Assembly (NCBI RefSeq): GCF_027923385.1
Contig: NZ_BSEC01000001.1
Coordinates: 2,368,501-2,432,500, forward strand
Source: Methylocystis echinoides
Lineage (GTDB): Bacteria; Pseudomonadota; Alphaproteobacteria; Rhizobiales; Beijerinckiaceae
Reading direction: 5' to 3'
DNA: 64,000 nt
This document shows, one piece after another, positions 1 through 8,210 of this stretch; position 1 is the stretch's first letter, and each line of letters begins with the position of its first letter. The notes beneath the pieces were generated by a model that made no database searches, was not told the origin of the DNA, and saw only the letters and a program-made list of their open reading frames with translations. A program made the translations under genes and the position numbers.

Positions 1-2322
1 AGAAAGCGCACGGGCTCCTATTACACCCCGCCCGAGGTCGTCGCCGCCATGGTGCGGCTGGTGGACGAGGCGCTTCGCGAGCCGGCGCTGTTCGGCCTGG
101 CCCAAGGGCTCGCCTCGCCGGATGTGACGCTGGCCGATCCGGCCGCCGGGACGGGCGCCTATCTGCTCGGCGCGCTGCGCAAGATCGCGCGGACGGTGGA
201 GGAGGACATGGGTCCGGGCGCCGTGCCGGGCGCCATCGGCGCCGCGGTGAACCGGCTGATCGGCTTCGAGATGCAGTTCGGCCCCTTCGCCGTGGCGCAA
301 TTGCGGCTGATGGCGGAAATCCAGACGCTGATGAGCGTGAAGCGCGGCGACGGCGGCAATCTGCCCGCGCTGCGCCTGTTCGTCACCGACACATTGGGCG
401 ACCCTTACGCGACGCAGACGCAATTCTCGGCGCTGACCGCGCCCATCGGCGAGTCGCGCAAACAGGCGAATGCGATCAAGCGCACGGAGCGGATCACGGT
501 CGTCATCGGCAATCCGCCTTACAAGGACAAGGCGAAGGGGCGGGGCGGCTGGATAGAGGATGGCAGCCCTGGTCGTGATTCAGCAATGGCTTTATGGAGG
601 CCGCCTACCGAGTGGGGTGTCAGCGCCGACGTTAAACACCTCAAGAACCTGTACGTCTATTTTTGGCGATGGGCGACATGGAAGGTGTTTGGCTCGGGCC
701 ATTTCGAAACCACCGGCGACCCTGATACCGAGCGCGCGGGCATTATCTGTTTTATCACTGCTGCTGCATTTCTCGGGGGAGCAGGGTTTCAGAAAATGCG
801 CGATGAACTGCGCCGAGACTGCTCGGATATTTGGGTGATCGACTGTTCTCCCGAGGGTCATCAACCCGACGTGCCCACGCGAATTTTTCAGGGTGTTCAA
901 CAGCCAGTCTGCATCGTGCTTGCAGTGCGCCCTCCACACAAGGACCGGTCGCAGCCAGCCAGACTCCATTTTCGTGCGCTGCCAGTTGGAGCCCGGGAAA
1001 AGAAATTTGCTGCCCTTTCTGTTGTTTCCTTGACAGACCCTAACTGGCTCGACGGACCGAAAGGGTGGCGCGATCCGTTCTTGCCGAAGAACCAAGATTT
1101 GTGGGGGGCGTTTATTGGGCTGGAGACTTGCTTCGAGGGAAGCAGCTCCGGCGTCCTGCCGGGGCGAACATGGGTGGTCGCGCCGGACACAGAAAGCCTT
1201 AAGCGCCGATGGGAACGGCTCGTAAGGGAACGGGTGCCCAAAATCAAAGAGGAACTGTTCTTTCCCACATTGCGCCAAGGTAAGCTTGCAGACCGCCACA
1301 CGAACAAAGTCGTCATTGACGGCCTGAAGGGGCATGAATTTCGATCACTTACAGTAGCAAAGGACACTGGCCCTGTTATTCAACCAGTGAGGTTTGGCTT
1401 CCGCTCATTTGATAGGCAATGGCTCATCCCCGACAACCGCCTGCTTTTGTCTGCGCGCCCGGAGCTATGGGAGACCTACAGCACCAAACAAGTATTCGCC
1501 GTCTCCCTTGAGAAGCGCTCGCCGGAATGCGGGCCGGCGCTTACTTTCTCTGGGCTGCTCCCCGACATGAACTTCTTTAAGGGTTCATCCGGCGGCCGCG
1601 TCTTTCCGCTCTGGCGCGACGCCGCCGCGAAAATTCCGAACGTCAGGCCGGAACTGCTCGCGCATCTTTCGACCTGCTACGGCTTCGAGGTCGGCGCGGA
1701 GGACGTCATGGCCTATGTCGCCGCCCTGCTGGCGCATCCCGCCTTCACGGCGCGCTTTCAGGCCGATCTCGTCCGCCCCGGCCTGCGCGTGCCCCTCACC
1801 GCCGACGCCAGGCTGTTCTCGGAAGCCGTCGCGCTCGGCCGCGAGGTCGTCTGGCTGCATTGCTACGGCGAGCGTTTCGCCGATCCGAAGCAGGGCCGCC
1901 CCGCGAGCCCGCCGCGCCTGCCGAAGGGCGAGGGGCCGGTGATTCCGCGCGGCGGCGGTGTCCCCGGCGCGCCGGAGCCGCTGCCCGAGACGATGGACTA
2001 CGACCCCGCCGCGCGGCGGCTGCGCATCGGCGGCGGCTGCATCGAGAATGTGCCGCAGGCGGTGTGGGACTACGAGGTCTCGGGCAAGAATGTGCTGCGC
2101 CAGTGGTTCAGCTATCGCAAGCGCGACCGCTCCCGCCCCATCATCGGCGACCGCCGCCCGCCGTCGCCGCTGGATAAAATCCAGCCCGAGCACTGGCCGG
2201 ACGACTACACGACCGACCTGATGAACCTGCTGCATGTGCTGGGCCGTCTGGTGAAGCTCGAACCCGCGCAGAAAGACCTGCTGGCGCGCATCTGCGCGGC
2301 GCCCCTGCTGCCGGCGGCGTGA
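1..2322 (+). CDS. N6-adenine DNA methyltransferase, C-terminal part (partial at window start)
   Basis: The frame is open from base 1, so the N-terminus, possibly with a nuclease or helicase part, lies outside the window. The visible protein begins RKRTGSYYTPPEVV, the usual lead-in of the N-6 DNA methylase fold in type IIG and type ISP enzymes. It is followed by SAM-binding motif I (DPAAGTGAYL, near base 150) and catalytic motif IV NPPY (bases 511-522), so it should methylate adenine in DNA. The C-terminal half resembles the target-recognition and specificity region of type ISP restriction proteins. Bases about 560-1600 look less GC-rich and use different codons from the flanks, which fits an exchanged recognition module. 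The class is confident; whether it is a full restriction-modification protein or a solitary methylase cannot be told here. Confidence 0.85.
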   Translation, partial: RKRTGSYYTPPEVVAAMVRLVDEALREPALFGLAQGLASPDVTLADPAAGTGAYLLGALRKIARTVEEDMGPGAVPGAIGAAVNRLIGFEMQFGPFAVAQLRLMAEIQTLMSVKRGDGGNLPALRLFVTDTLGDPYATQTQFSALTAPIGESRKQANAIKRTERITVVIGNPPYKDKAKGRGGWIEDGSPGRDSAMALWRPPTEWGVSADVKHLKNLYVYFWRWATWKVFGSGHFETTGDPDTERAGIICFITAAAFLGGAGFQKMRDELRRDCSDIWVIDCSPEGHQPDVPTRIFQGVQQPVCIVLAVRPPHKDRSQPARLHFRALPVGAREKKFAALSVVSLTDPNWLDGPKGWRDPFLPKNQDLWGAFIGLETCFEGSSSGVLPGRTWVVAPDTESLKRRWERLVRERVPKIKEELFFPTLRQGKLADRHTNKVVIDGLKGHEFRSLTVAKDTGPVIQPVRFGFRSFDRQWLIPDNRLLLSARPELWETYSTKQVFAVSLEKRSPECGPALTFSGLLPDMNFFKGSSGGRVFPLWRDAAAKIPNVRPELLAHLSTCYGFEVGAEDVMAYVAALLAHPAFTARFQADLVRPGLRVPLTADARLFSEAVALGREVVWLHCYGERFADPKQGRPASPPRLPKGEGPVIPRGGGVPGAPEPLPETMDYDPAARRLRIGGGCIENVPQAVWDYEVSGKNVLRQWFSYRKRDRSRPIIGDRRPPSPLDKIQPEHWPDDYTTDLMNLLHVLGRLVKLEPAQKDLLARICAAPLLPAA

Positions 2323-2370
2323 GGCTGTGCTACAGAACGTGGAATCCGGCGGGACTCGCAAACGGCCTCG

Positions 2371-2491
2371 CCCCTCACCCCAACCCTCTCCCCGCCTTGC
2401 GGGGAGAGGGAGCAGGGAGCCGCCCGGCGCGGCCGATGAGCGTGATCCTTCCCCCTCTCCCCGCCTGCGGGGAGAGGGTCGGGGTGAGGGG
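2371..2491. repeat. REPIN-like palindromic repeat pair
   Basis: Two arms of about 25 bases in inverted orientation bound this element, at 2371-2395 and 2467-2491, and match at 24 of 25 positions. Each arm carries a smaller palindrome (CTCCCCGC/GCGGGGAG). It sits between the methylase gene and the next small gene. The layout is that of two REP sequences facing each other, a non-autonomous repeat type common in alphaproteobacterial intergenic DNA. Similar C/G-rich elements recur at 3939, 5579 and 16785. Confidence 0.75.
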
Positions 2492-2538
2492 CAGGCCGCG
2501 CTCCGCATCCTGCCGCATACGACAAAACGGCGAGGCCA

Positions 2539-2829
2539 ATGACCGACGACGCGCCCGATCTCTTCGGACACACGCCCCCGCAGGGCGATCTCTTCGGCGG
2601 CGACTCCCCGGCGGCCACGCCGAAAGTCGATCCGGCCGCCATCCGCCTGCGTCTTCAGGCGATGCTCGACGACATTCGCGCGGCGCGGGACGAATCGCCC
2701 TGGTCGAGCGCGACGACGCAGCTCAACAAGCTGCTCTTCCCCCAGATGGCGAACTGGCTGCCGGCCGTGGAGAGGGACGCGCTGCGCATGGCCTTCGAGG
2801 CCGAACTGGCGCGACTGGGCCTGACGTGA
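2539..2829 (+). CDS. conserved small hypothetical protein
   Basis: This 96-residue protein starts MTDDAPDLFGH and has a repeated DLFG motif near its N-terminus (residues 7-10 and 17-20), then a helical part rich in Arg, Leu and Ala ending FEAELARLGLT. There is no signal peptide or membrane segment. It lies between the methylase and pdhA on the same strand, about 50 bases after a REPIN-like element. The codon use is typical of the window, so it is probably real. I do not recognise the family. The DLFG repeats could be short peptide ligands, but that is only a guess. Confidence 0.6.
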   Translation: MTDDAPDLFGHTPPQGDLFGGDSPAATPKVDPAAIRLRLQAMLDDIRAARDESPWSSATTQLNKLLFPQMANWLPAVERDALRMAFEAELARLGLT

Positions 2830-2918
2830 GCGCCGCCGGGCTCACTCGTCTTTGAAAAACGACTCTGGTATTGTCCCGCTCGTTCTCCACATAACGGTTG
2901 GGAGGCCGGGAACAGCCG

Positions 2919-3911
2919 ATGGCGAATGCAGGCGAGGGCGCGAGCGCCGCTCCATCTTTCACCCGCGAGGACGAGCTTCGCGCCCTGCGCGAGATGCTGC
3001 TCATCCGTCGATTCGAGGAGAAGGCGGGGCAGCTGTACGGCATGGGCGTCATCGCCGGCTTCTGCCATCTCTACATCGGTCAGGAAGCCGTCGTCGTCGG
3101 CGCCAAGATGGCGGCGCGCGAGGGCGACGAATTCACCACCAGCTATCGTGACCATGGCCATATGCTGGCCAGCGGCATGGACGCAAAGGGCGTCATGGCG
3201 GAGCTGGCCGGCAAGCGCGGCGGCTATTCCAAGGGCAAGGGCGGCTCGATGCACATGTTCTCGCAGGAGAAGAAATTCTTCGGCGGGCACGGAATCGTCG
3301 GCGCGCCGGCGCCGATCGGCGCGGGCGTCGCCTTCGCCAACGCCTATCGCGGCGACGGCGCCGTCTCCCTGACTTTCTTCGGCGAGGGCGCGGCCAATCA
3401 GGGCCAAGTCTACGAGACCTTCAACATTGCGGCGCTGTGGAAGCTGCCGGTGATCTTCGTCGTCGAGAACAATCGCTACGCCATGGGCACGGCGCTGACC
3501 CGCGCCGCGGCGCAGACCGACTTCGCCATGCGCGGCGCCGCCTTCGGCATTCCCGGCAAGCAGATCGACGGCATGGATGTGCGCGTCGTCCGCGCCGCCG
3601 TGGCGGAGGCGCTGGACTGGGCGCGTTCGGGGAAGGGGCCATATCTCCTCGAGGTGCAGACCTATCGCTATCGCGGCCACTCCATGTCCGATCCGGCGAA
3701 ATATCGCTCGAAGGAAGAAGTGCAGCGGATGCGCGAGGAGCACGATCCGATCGAACAGGTGCGGTTGCGCCTGCTCGCGGACGGCGTGGGCGAGGATGTG
3801 CTGAAGAAGATCGACGCCGACGTTCGCAAGATCGTCGCCGAGGCGGCGGATTTTGCGATGAACGACAAGGAGCCGGATCCTTCCGAGCTTTATACGGACG
3901 TGCTGGCGTGA
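2919..3911 (+). CDS. pdhA: pyruvate dehydrogenase E1 component, alpha subunit
   Basis: PdhA and PdhB together form the thiamine-diphosphate enzyme that decarboxylates pyruvate and passes the acetyl group to lipoyl domains. The 330-residue product has the E1-alpha hallmarks: [14 protein letters not shown] near the N-terminus, the GQEA motif, GKGGSMHMF, and the ThDP/Mg motif running from GEGAANQG to VENN. The [10 protein letters not shown] segment near the C-terminus corresponds to the family's regulatory-loop region. I chose the ATG at 2919, with GGAGG at 2901-2905; a TTG at 2898 is in frame but less likely. It is followed by pdhB after 148 bases containing a repeat element. Confidence 0.97.
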   Translation: MANAGEGASAAPSFTREDELRALREMLLIRRFEEKAGQLYGMGVIAGFCHLYIGQEAVVVGAKMAAREGDEFTTSYRDHGHMLASGMDAKGVMAELAGKRGGYSKGKGGSMHMFSQEKKFFGGHGIVGAPAPIGAGVAFANAYRGDGAVSLTFFGEGAANQGQVYETFNIAALWKLPVIFVVENNRYAMGTALTRAAAQTDFAMRGAAFGIPGKQIDGMDVRVVRAAVAEALDWARSGKGPYLLEVQTYRYRGHSMSDPAKYRSKEEVQRMREEHDPIEQVRLRLLADGVGEDVLKKIDADVRKIVAEAADFAMNDKEPDPSELYTDVLA

Positions 3912-3938
3912 AGGCCAATATTCATATGGAACGTTTGA

Positions 3939-4053
3939 CCCCCTCCCTGTCCCTCCCCCGCAAGCGGGAGAGGGGACACTCGCGATCGGCGTCGCCGATA
4001 AAGGCCATTCTCTGCTCCCTCTCCCGCAACGCGGGGGAGGGCTGGGGAGGGGG
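3939..4053. repeat. REPIN-like palindromic repeat between pdhA and pdhB
   Basis: Arms of about 23 bases at 3939-3961 and 4031-4053 are inverted copies that match at about 20 of 23 positions. They enclose a short spacer with its own small palindrome. The element fills almost the whole pdhA-pdhB gap. It belongs to the same type as the copy at 16785-16942, which shares the arm sequence and parts of the inner spacer. Confidence 0.75.
4044..4053 (+). promoter_or_regulatory. ribosome binding site of pdhB supplied by the repeat element
   Basis: The last ten bases of the right repeat arm read GGGGAGGGGG, containing a perfect GGAGG at 4046-4050 placed nine bases before the pdhB ATG at 4060. No other purine-rich site lies between. 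The repeat arm therefore appears to act as the Shine-Dalgarno sequence, and its pairing with the left arm could modulate access to it. Confidence 0.55.
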
Positions 4054-4059
4054 CTCGGC

Positions 4060-5481
4060 ATGACCGTCAACGTTCTCATGCCCGCCCTCTCTCCCACCAT
4101 GGAGCAGGGCAAGCTCGCCAAATGGCTGAAAGCCGAAGGCGATGAAGTGAAGGCCGGCGACGTCATCGCCGAGATCGAGACCGACAAGGCGACCATGGAG
4201 GTCGAGGCGGTCGACGAGGGCGTGCTGGCGCGCATTCTCGTTCCCGGCGGCACGGAGAATGTCGCCGTCAATACGCCGATCGCGGTGATTGCGGCCGATG
4301 GCGAGGACGCCTCCGCCGTCGCGGCCCCGCCCGCCGCTACGCCGCCGACGCCGCCGAGCGCGCCGCAGGACGAGCCGGGCGAGGCCAACAAGGCGCGCAC
4401 CGAGGCCGCCGTCGAGGCCGCTGCGCCGACAGCAAAGCCGGTGAGCGTCGCCGCGCCGCCCGCCATCACGGCGGCGCCGGAGGTTCCCGCCGGCACGACC
4501 ATGATCCCCATGACCATGCGCGAGGCGCTGCGCGACGCCATGGCCGAGGAAATGCGCCGCGACCCGAACGTCTTCATCATGGGCGAGGAGGTCGCGGAAT
4601 ATCAGGGCGCCTACAAGGTCACGCAGGGGCTGTTGCAGGAATTCGGCCCGATGCGCGTGCGCGACACGCCGATCACCGAATATGGCTTCGCCGGCATCGG
4701 CGTCGGCGCGGCCTTCGCGGGGCTGCGGCCCATCGTCGAATTCATGACCTTCAATTTCTCGATGCAGGCCATCGATCACATCGTCAATTCGGCGGCGAAG
4801 ACGCTCTACATGTCGGGCGGGCAGATTCACAGCCCCATCGTGTTCCGCGGGCCGAATGGCGCGGCGGCGCGCGTCGGCGCCCAGCACAGCCAGGATTATT
4901 CGGCCTGGTATTCGCAGGTGCCGGGGCTGATCGTCATTGCGCCGTCCAACGCCAGCGACGCCAAGGGCCTGCTGAAGGCGGCGATCCGCAACAATAATCC
5001 GGTCGTCTTCCTCGAGAATGAAATTCTCTATGGCAAGACCTCGGAAGTGCCGGCGCTGGAGGATTTCGTCCTGCCGATCGGCAAGGCCCGCATCGCCCGG
5101 CCGGGGACGGATGTGACGCTCGTCTCCTTCTCCATCGGCATGACCTATGCGCTCGGCGCCGCCGAGGAGCTGGCCAAGGACGGGATCGAGGCGGAGGTGA
5201 TCGACCTGCGCACGCTGCGACCGATGGACAGCGCGACTGTCATCGAGTCGGTGAAGAAGACCGGGCGCTGCGTGGCGATCGAGGAGGGCTGGTCGCAATG
5301 CGGCGTGTCGGCCGAGATCGCGACGCGCGTGCAGCAGGAGGCCTTCGATTATCTCGACGCGCCGGTGGCGCGGGTGACGGGCAAGGACGTGCCCATGCCC
5401 TATGCCGCCAATCTCGAAAAGCTGGCCTTGCCGAGCGTCGCGGAAGTGGTCGCGGCGGCGAAGGCCGTTCTCTATCGCTAG
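4060..5481 (+). CDS. pdhB: pyruvate dehydrogenase E1 component, beta subunit with N-terminal lipoyl domain
   Basis: This 473-residue protein begins with a complete biotinyl/lipoyl domain (residues about 1-80). Its lipoylation motif [11 protein letters not shown] places the modified lysine at residue 43. An Ala/Pro-rich linker follows (about 85-145), then the E1-beta transketolase-like part with [16 protein letters not shown] and [13 protein letters not shown]. Lipoyl domains fused to E1-beta are known in alphaproteobacteria. This copy matters more than usual here because the E2 encoded next has no lipoyl domain of its own. The gene lies between pdhA and pdhC, separated from each by a palindromic element. 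Confidence 0.97.
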   Translation: MTVNVLMPALSPTMEQGKLAKWLKAEGDEVKAGDVIAEIETDKATMEVEAVDEGVLARILVPGGTENVAVNTPIAVIAADGEDASAVAAPPAATPPTPPSAPQDEPGEANKARTEAAVEAAAPTAKPVSVAAPPAITAAPEVPAGTTMIPMTMREALRDAMAEEMRRDPNVFIMGEEVAEYQGAYKVTQGLLQEFGPMRVRDTPITEYGFAGIGVGAAFAGLRPIVEFMTFNFSMQAIDHIVNSAAKTLYMSGGQIHSPIVFRGPNGAAARVGAQHSQDYSAWYSQVPGLIVIAPSNASDAKGLLKAAIRNNNPVVFLENEILYGKTSEVPALEDFVLPIGKARIARPGTDVTLVSFSIGMTYALGAAEELAKDGIEAEVIDLRTLRPMDSATVIESVKKTGRCVAIEEGWSQCGVSAEIATRVQQEAFDYLDAPVARVTGKDVPMPYAANLEKLALPSVAEVVAAAKAVLYR

Positions 5482-5578
5482 GCCGTCATGGAGCGCGGGC
5501 ATGTCCACGACTGTCGACGCTGACACGCTGATGCAATCCAGGCCGCCGGGCTGCGCCAACAACGCCGATGCAGCCCCA

Positions 5579-5707
5579 TCCCTCCCCTTTACGGGGAGGG
5601 TGGCCCCGCGAAGCGGGGTCGGGTGGGGTAAGGCCTCATCGGCGCTATTGCGGAGCGAACCCCACCCGTCGCGCTTCGCGCGCCACCCTCCCCGTAAAGG
5701 GGAGGGA
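5579..5707. repeat. REPIN-like palindromic repeat between pdhB and pdhC
   Basis: The outer 25 bases at each end (5579-5603 and 5683-5707) are perfect inverted copies. Each arm is itself a hairpin built around CCCC-TTTACGGGG. Inner arms also pair, around CCCCGCGAAGCGGGG and GCGCTTCGCGC. The sequence differs from the 3939 and 16785 elements, so at least two repeat families are present. The element closes the reading frame upstream of pdhC with a stop at 5695-5697. Confidence 0.8.
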
Positions 5708-5763
5708 TTTGCTCACGCCCCAGATTGCCCACCCGTGGCTCGGACATTCAGCAGGAGAGTTTC

Positions 5764-6699
5764 TTGAACGCCATGGCGCGCATCTTCGCTTCGCCGCTGG
5801 CGCGGCGCCTCGCCAAGGAGGCGGGACTCGACCTTGCCGCGCTTGCGGGGACCGGCCCGCATGGGCGCATCGTCGAGCGCGACGTGAAGGCGGCGCTGGC
5901 CTCCGGCGGCGCGCGCAAGGCTCCTGCGGTTCAACCCGCCGCGCCGCTAGCGGAGGCCCCAACCGCCGCGACGACGAAGAAATTCTACGCGATCGACAGC
6001 TACGAGGAAGTTCCACACGACTCCATGCGCAAGGCGATTGCGCGGCGTCTCACCGAGTCGATCCAGACGGTTCCACATTTCTATCTCGACATCGACTGCG
6101 AGATCGACGCGCTGCTGCGGCTGCGCGAGGACTTCAACGCCGCCGCGCCCAAAGGCGCCGATGGCGCGCCCGAGTGGAAGACCTCGGTCAACGACTACAT
6201 CGTCAAGGCGCTGGCGCTCGCCCTGCAGCGCGTGCCGGAGGCGAATGTCACCTTCACGCCCGACGCCATGCTGAAACACAAGGCGTCCGACATTGGCGTG
6301 GCGGTGGCGATTCCGGGCGGGCTGATCACGCCGATCATCCGCAATGCGCAGGCGAAGTCCGTCCGCGAGATTTCGGACGAGATCCGCGAGCTTGCCGGCC
6401 GCGCCCGCGAACGAAAGCTCAAGCCGCAGGAATATGAGGGCGGCGTCTCGGCGGTCTCCAATCTGGGCATGTATGGAATCAAGAACTTCTCCGCCGTCAT
6501 CAACCCGCCGCAGTCGACGATCCTCGCGGTCGGCAAGGGCGAGCCGCGCATGGTGGTGAAAGACGGCGCGCCGGCCGTGGCGACGATCATGAGCGTGACG
6601 CTCTCCTGCGACCACCGCGCCGTCGACGGCGCGCTGGGCGCGGAGCTGCTGGCGGCGTTCAAGACGCTCATCGAGCAGCCGATGGGGCTCTTCGCCTGA
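5764..6699 (+). CDS. pdhC: dihydrolipoamide acetyltransferase (E2) of pyruvate dehydrogenase, without lipoyl domain
   Basis: The 311-residue product starts directly with a peripheral subunit-binding domain (ASPLARRLAKEAG, then GTGPHGRIVERDV, residues about 9-42). A short linker leads to the catalytic acyltransferase domain (about 75-311) with the active-site HRAVDG, His at about 284. Family members normally run above 400 residues because one or more lipoyl domains precede these parts; none is present here. The frame is closed upstream by a stop inside the repeat at 5695. AGGAGA at 5753-5758 fits the TTG start at 5764; an ATG at 5773 is the alternative. The lipoyl domain on PdhB presumably serves the complex. 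No E3 gene is seen nearby. Confidence 0.93.
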   Translation: MNAMARIFASPLARRLAKEAGLDLAALAGTGPHGRIVERDVKAALASGGARKAPAVQPAAPLAEAPTAATTKKFYAIDSYEEVPHDSMRKAIARRLTESIQTVPHFYLDIDCEIDALLRLREDFNAAAPKGADGAPEWKTSVNDYIVKALALALQRVPEANVTFTPDAMLKHKASDIGVAVAIPGGLITPIIRNAQAKSVREISDEIRELAGRARERKLKPQEYEGGVSAVSNLGMYGIKNFSAVINPPQSTILAVGKGEPRMVVKDGAPAVATIMSVTLSCDHRAVDGALGAELLAAFKTLIEQPMGLFA

Positions 6700-6905
6700 A
6701 GCGGGAATCGACGCTCACCTGTCCGCACTGCGGCCATGCCGAACGCCTTGTCATGCCCGTCGACGCCTGCGTCGTCTGCTACGAGTGTTCCGCCTGCGGC
6801 GCGCGCCTGTCGCCCAGAGCAGGAGATTGCTGCGTCTTCTGCTCCTACGGCGACGTTCCCTGTCCGCCGGTGCAAGCGCAAGGGAAGTGCTGCGCCGGGC
6901 GCTGA
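6696..6905 (+). CDS. GDCCVxC-domain small cysteine-rich protein, CTG start
   Basis: A 69-residue protein with 12 cysteines is encoded in the frame that overlaps the end of pdhC. Pairs TCPHCG (Cys 9 and 12) and YECSACG (31 and 34) precede the diagnostic GDCCVFCSYGDVPCPP (residues 43-58) and a terminal CC. This matches the family named for its GDCCVxC motif, some members of which are selenoproteins; all positions are cysteine here. No ATG, GTG or TTG lies in frame at the expected place. The only good start is CTG at 6696, which overlaps the pdhC stop as CTGA and has GGGG at 6684-6687. Translation is therefore probably coupled to pdhC. The biochemical role is unknown; metal or redox binding is likely. 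Confidence 0.75.
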   Translation: MKRESTLTCPHCGHAERLVMPVDACVVCYECSACGARLSPRAGDCCVFCSYGDVPCPPVQAQGKCCAGR

Positions 6906-6977
6906 AAAGATGGACGCGCGCGCCATTTGACGGCATATCCTGTATTTAGAGTTACTCTAAAAACCAGGGAGCCGCTC

Positions 6978-8102
6978 GTGGCCACTGAAGCCGACATCCT
7001 CAAAGCCCTCGAGAATCTCTACGCCCCGGGCGGCGTTTCGCTGGCCAGGGCGGTGAGCGGGATCAATCTCACGGGGGCCAAGGCCTTCGTCTCGCTCGCC
7101 GGCGATCCGGCCAAGGCGGAAGGCTGGGAGATGGCGCGGGTCAACGCCGAGAAGGCGATCAAGGCCATCCCCGGAATCGAGTCGGCCATCGTGACGCTCA
7201 CCGCCGAGCGCGCGCCGGGCGCCGCGAAGGCCGGTGGTCACGACCACCATCACCACGGCCACTCTCACGCCGCGCCGGCGCAGCCGCAAAAGCGCGGCAT
7301 GTCGGCGACGCTCGACAAGATCCGCTTCATCATCGTCGTGGCCTCCGGCAAGGGCGGCGTCGGCAAGTCGACGACCTCCGCCAATCTGGCGCTCGGCCTC
7401 GCCGCGCAGGGCTGGCGCGTCGGCCTGCTCGACGCCGACATCTACGGCCCCTCGGCGCCGCGCCTCTTCGGCCTTTCCGAAAAGCCGAAGGTCGACAATG
7501 GCAAGCTCGTGCCGCCCGAATCCTACGGCATCAAGGTGATGTCGATGGGCTTCCTCGTCGATGAGAACACGCCCATGGTCTGGCGCGGCCCGATGGTGGC
7601 GCAGGCGCTGACGCAATTGCTCAATGAAGTCGCCTGGGGCGAACTCGACGCGCTCGTCGTCGACATGCCGCCCGGCACCGGCGACGTGCAGCTCACCATG
7701 GCGCAGCAGACGCCGATTGCCGGCGCGGTGATCGTCTCGACGCCGCAGGACCTCGCGCTGATCGATGCGCGGCGCGCCGTCGCCATGTTCCAGAAGGTCG
7801 AGGCGCCGATCCTCGGCATCATCGAGAACATGAGCTATTTCCTCTGCCCGCATTGCGGCGGCCGGTCGGAAATCTTCTCGCATGGCGGCGCGCGCCACGA
7901 CGCGGAGAAGCTGGGCGTGCCCTTCCTCGGCGAGGCGCCGCTGGACATGAAGATCCGCGAGACCTCGGACGCCGGCCGCCCGGTCGTCGGCGCCGAGCCG
8001 GACAGCCCGCAGGCGGCGGTCTATCTCAACCTCGCCGCCAAGGTGAAAACGCTGCTGGAGACGACAAAACAGCGCGCCGCGCCCAATATTGTCATCGGCT
8101 GA
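6978..8102 (+). CDS. apbC: Mrp/ApbC-type iron-sulfur cluster carrier ATPase
   Basis: This P-loop scaffold of 374 residues loads Fe-S clusters onto target proteins. It starts with a MIP18/DUF59-like domain (residues 1-90), then a His-rich linker (GGHDHHHHGHSH), then a Mrp ATPase domain with the deviant Walker A GKGGVGKST. CPHCG provides the bridging cysteines expected near the C-terminal third. I chose the GTG at 6978, preceded by CAGGGAG at 6965-6971, since the protein then begins VATEADILKAL as family members do; a TTG at 6927 would add 17 residues. The His-rich linker is more pronounced than usual and may bind metal. It follows the cysteine-rich gene closely, which suits a link to Fe-S or thiol chemistry. 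Confidence 0.93.
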   Translation: MATEADILKALENLYAPGGVSLARAVSGINLTGAKAFVSLAGDPAKAEGWEMARVNAEKAIKAIPGIESAIVTLTAERAPGAAKAGGHDHHHHGHSHAAPAQPQKRGMSATLDKIRFIIVVASGKGGVGKSTTSANLALGLAAQGWRVGLLDADIYGPSAPRLFGLSEKPKVDNGKLVPPESYGIKVMSMGFLVDENTPMVWRGPMVAQALTQLLNEVAWGELDALVVDMPPGTGDVQLTMAQQTPIAGAVIVSTPQDLALIDARRAVAMFQKVEAPILGIIENMSYFLCPHCGGRSEIFSHGGARHDAEKLGVPFLGEAPLDMKIRETSDAGRPVVGAEPDSPQAAVYLNLAAKVKTLLETTKQRAAPNIVIG

Positions 8103-8131
8103 CGCTGGTCGTTCATGACGCTGGCGAAATC

Positions 8132-8191
8132 GCCCCTCCTGCCGGGAGACGCCGCCTTCGGCGGCTCCTCGGCATGAGGGGCTTTTTTTTT
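8132..8191 (+). terminator. rho-independent terminator after apbC
   Basis: GCCCCTC at 8132-8138 pairs with GAGGGGC at 8176-8182, with further pairing inside including GCCGCCTTCGGCGGC. The stem is followed by a run of nine T (8183-8191). It ends the apbC transcript just before the convergent porin gene. Confidence 0.85.
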
Positions 8192-8210
8192 GCTCTAATG
8201 AAAACCCGGG

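Noticed and set aside
1585..2571. Minus-strand frame of 328 codons across the methylase end and the repeat element
   Set aside because: It reads through the palindromic element and contains its low-complexity translation, so it is not a gene.
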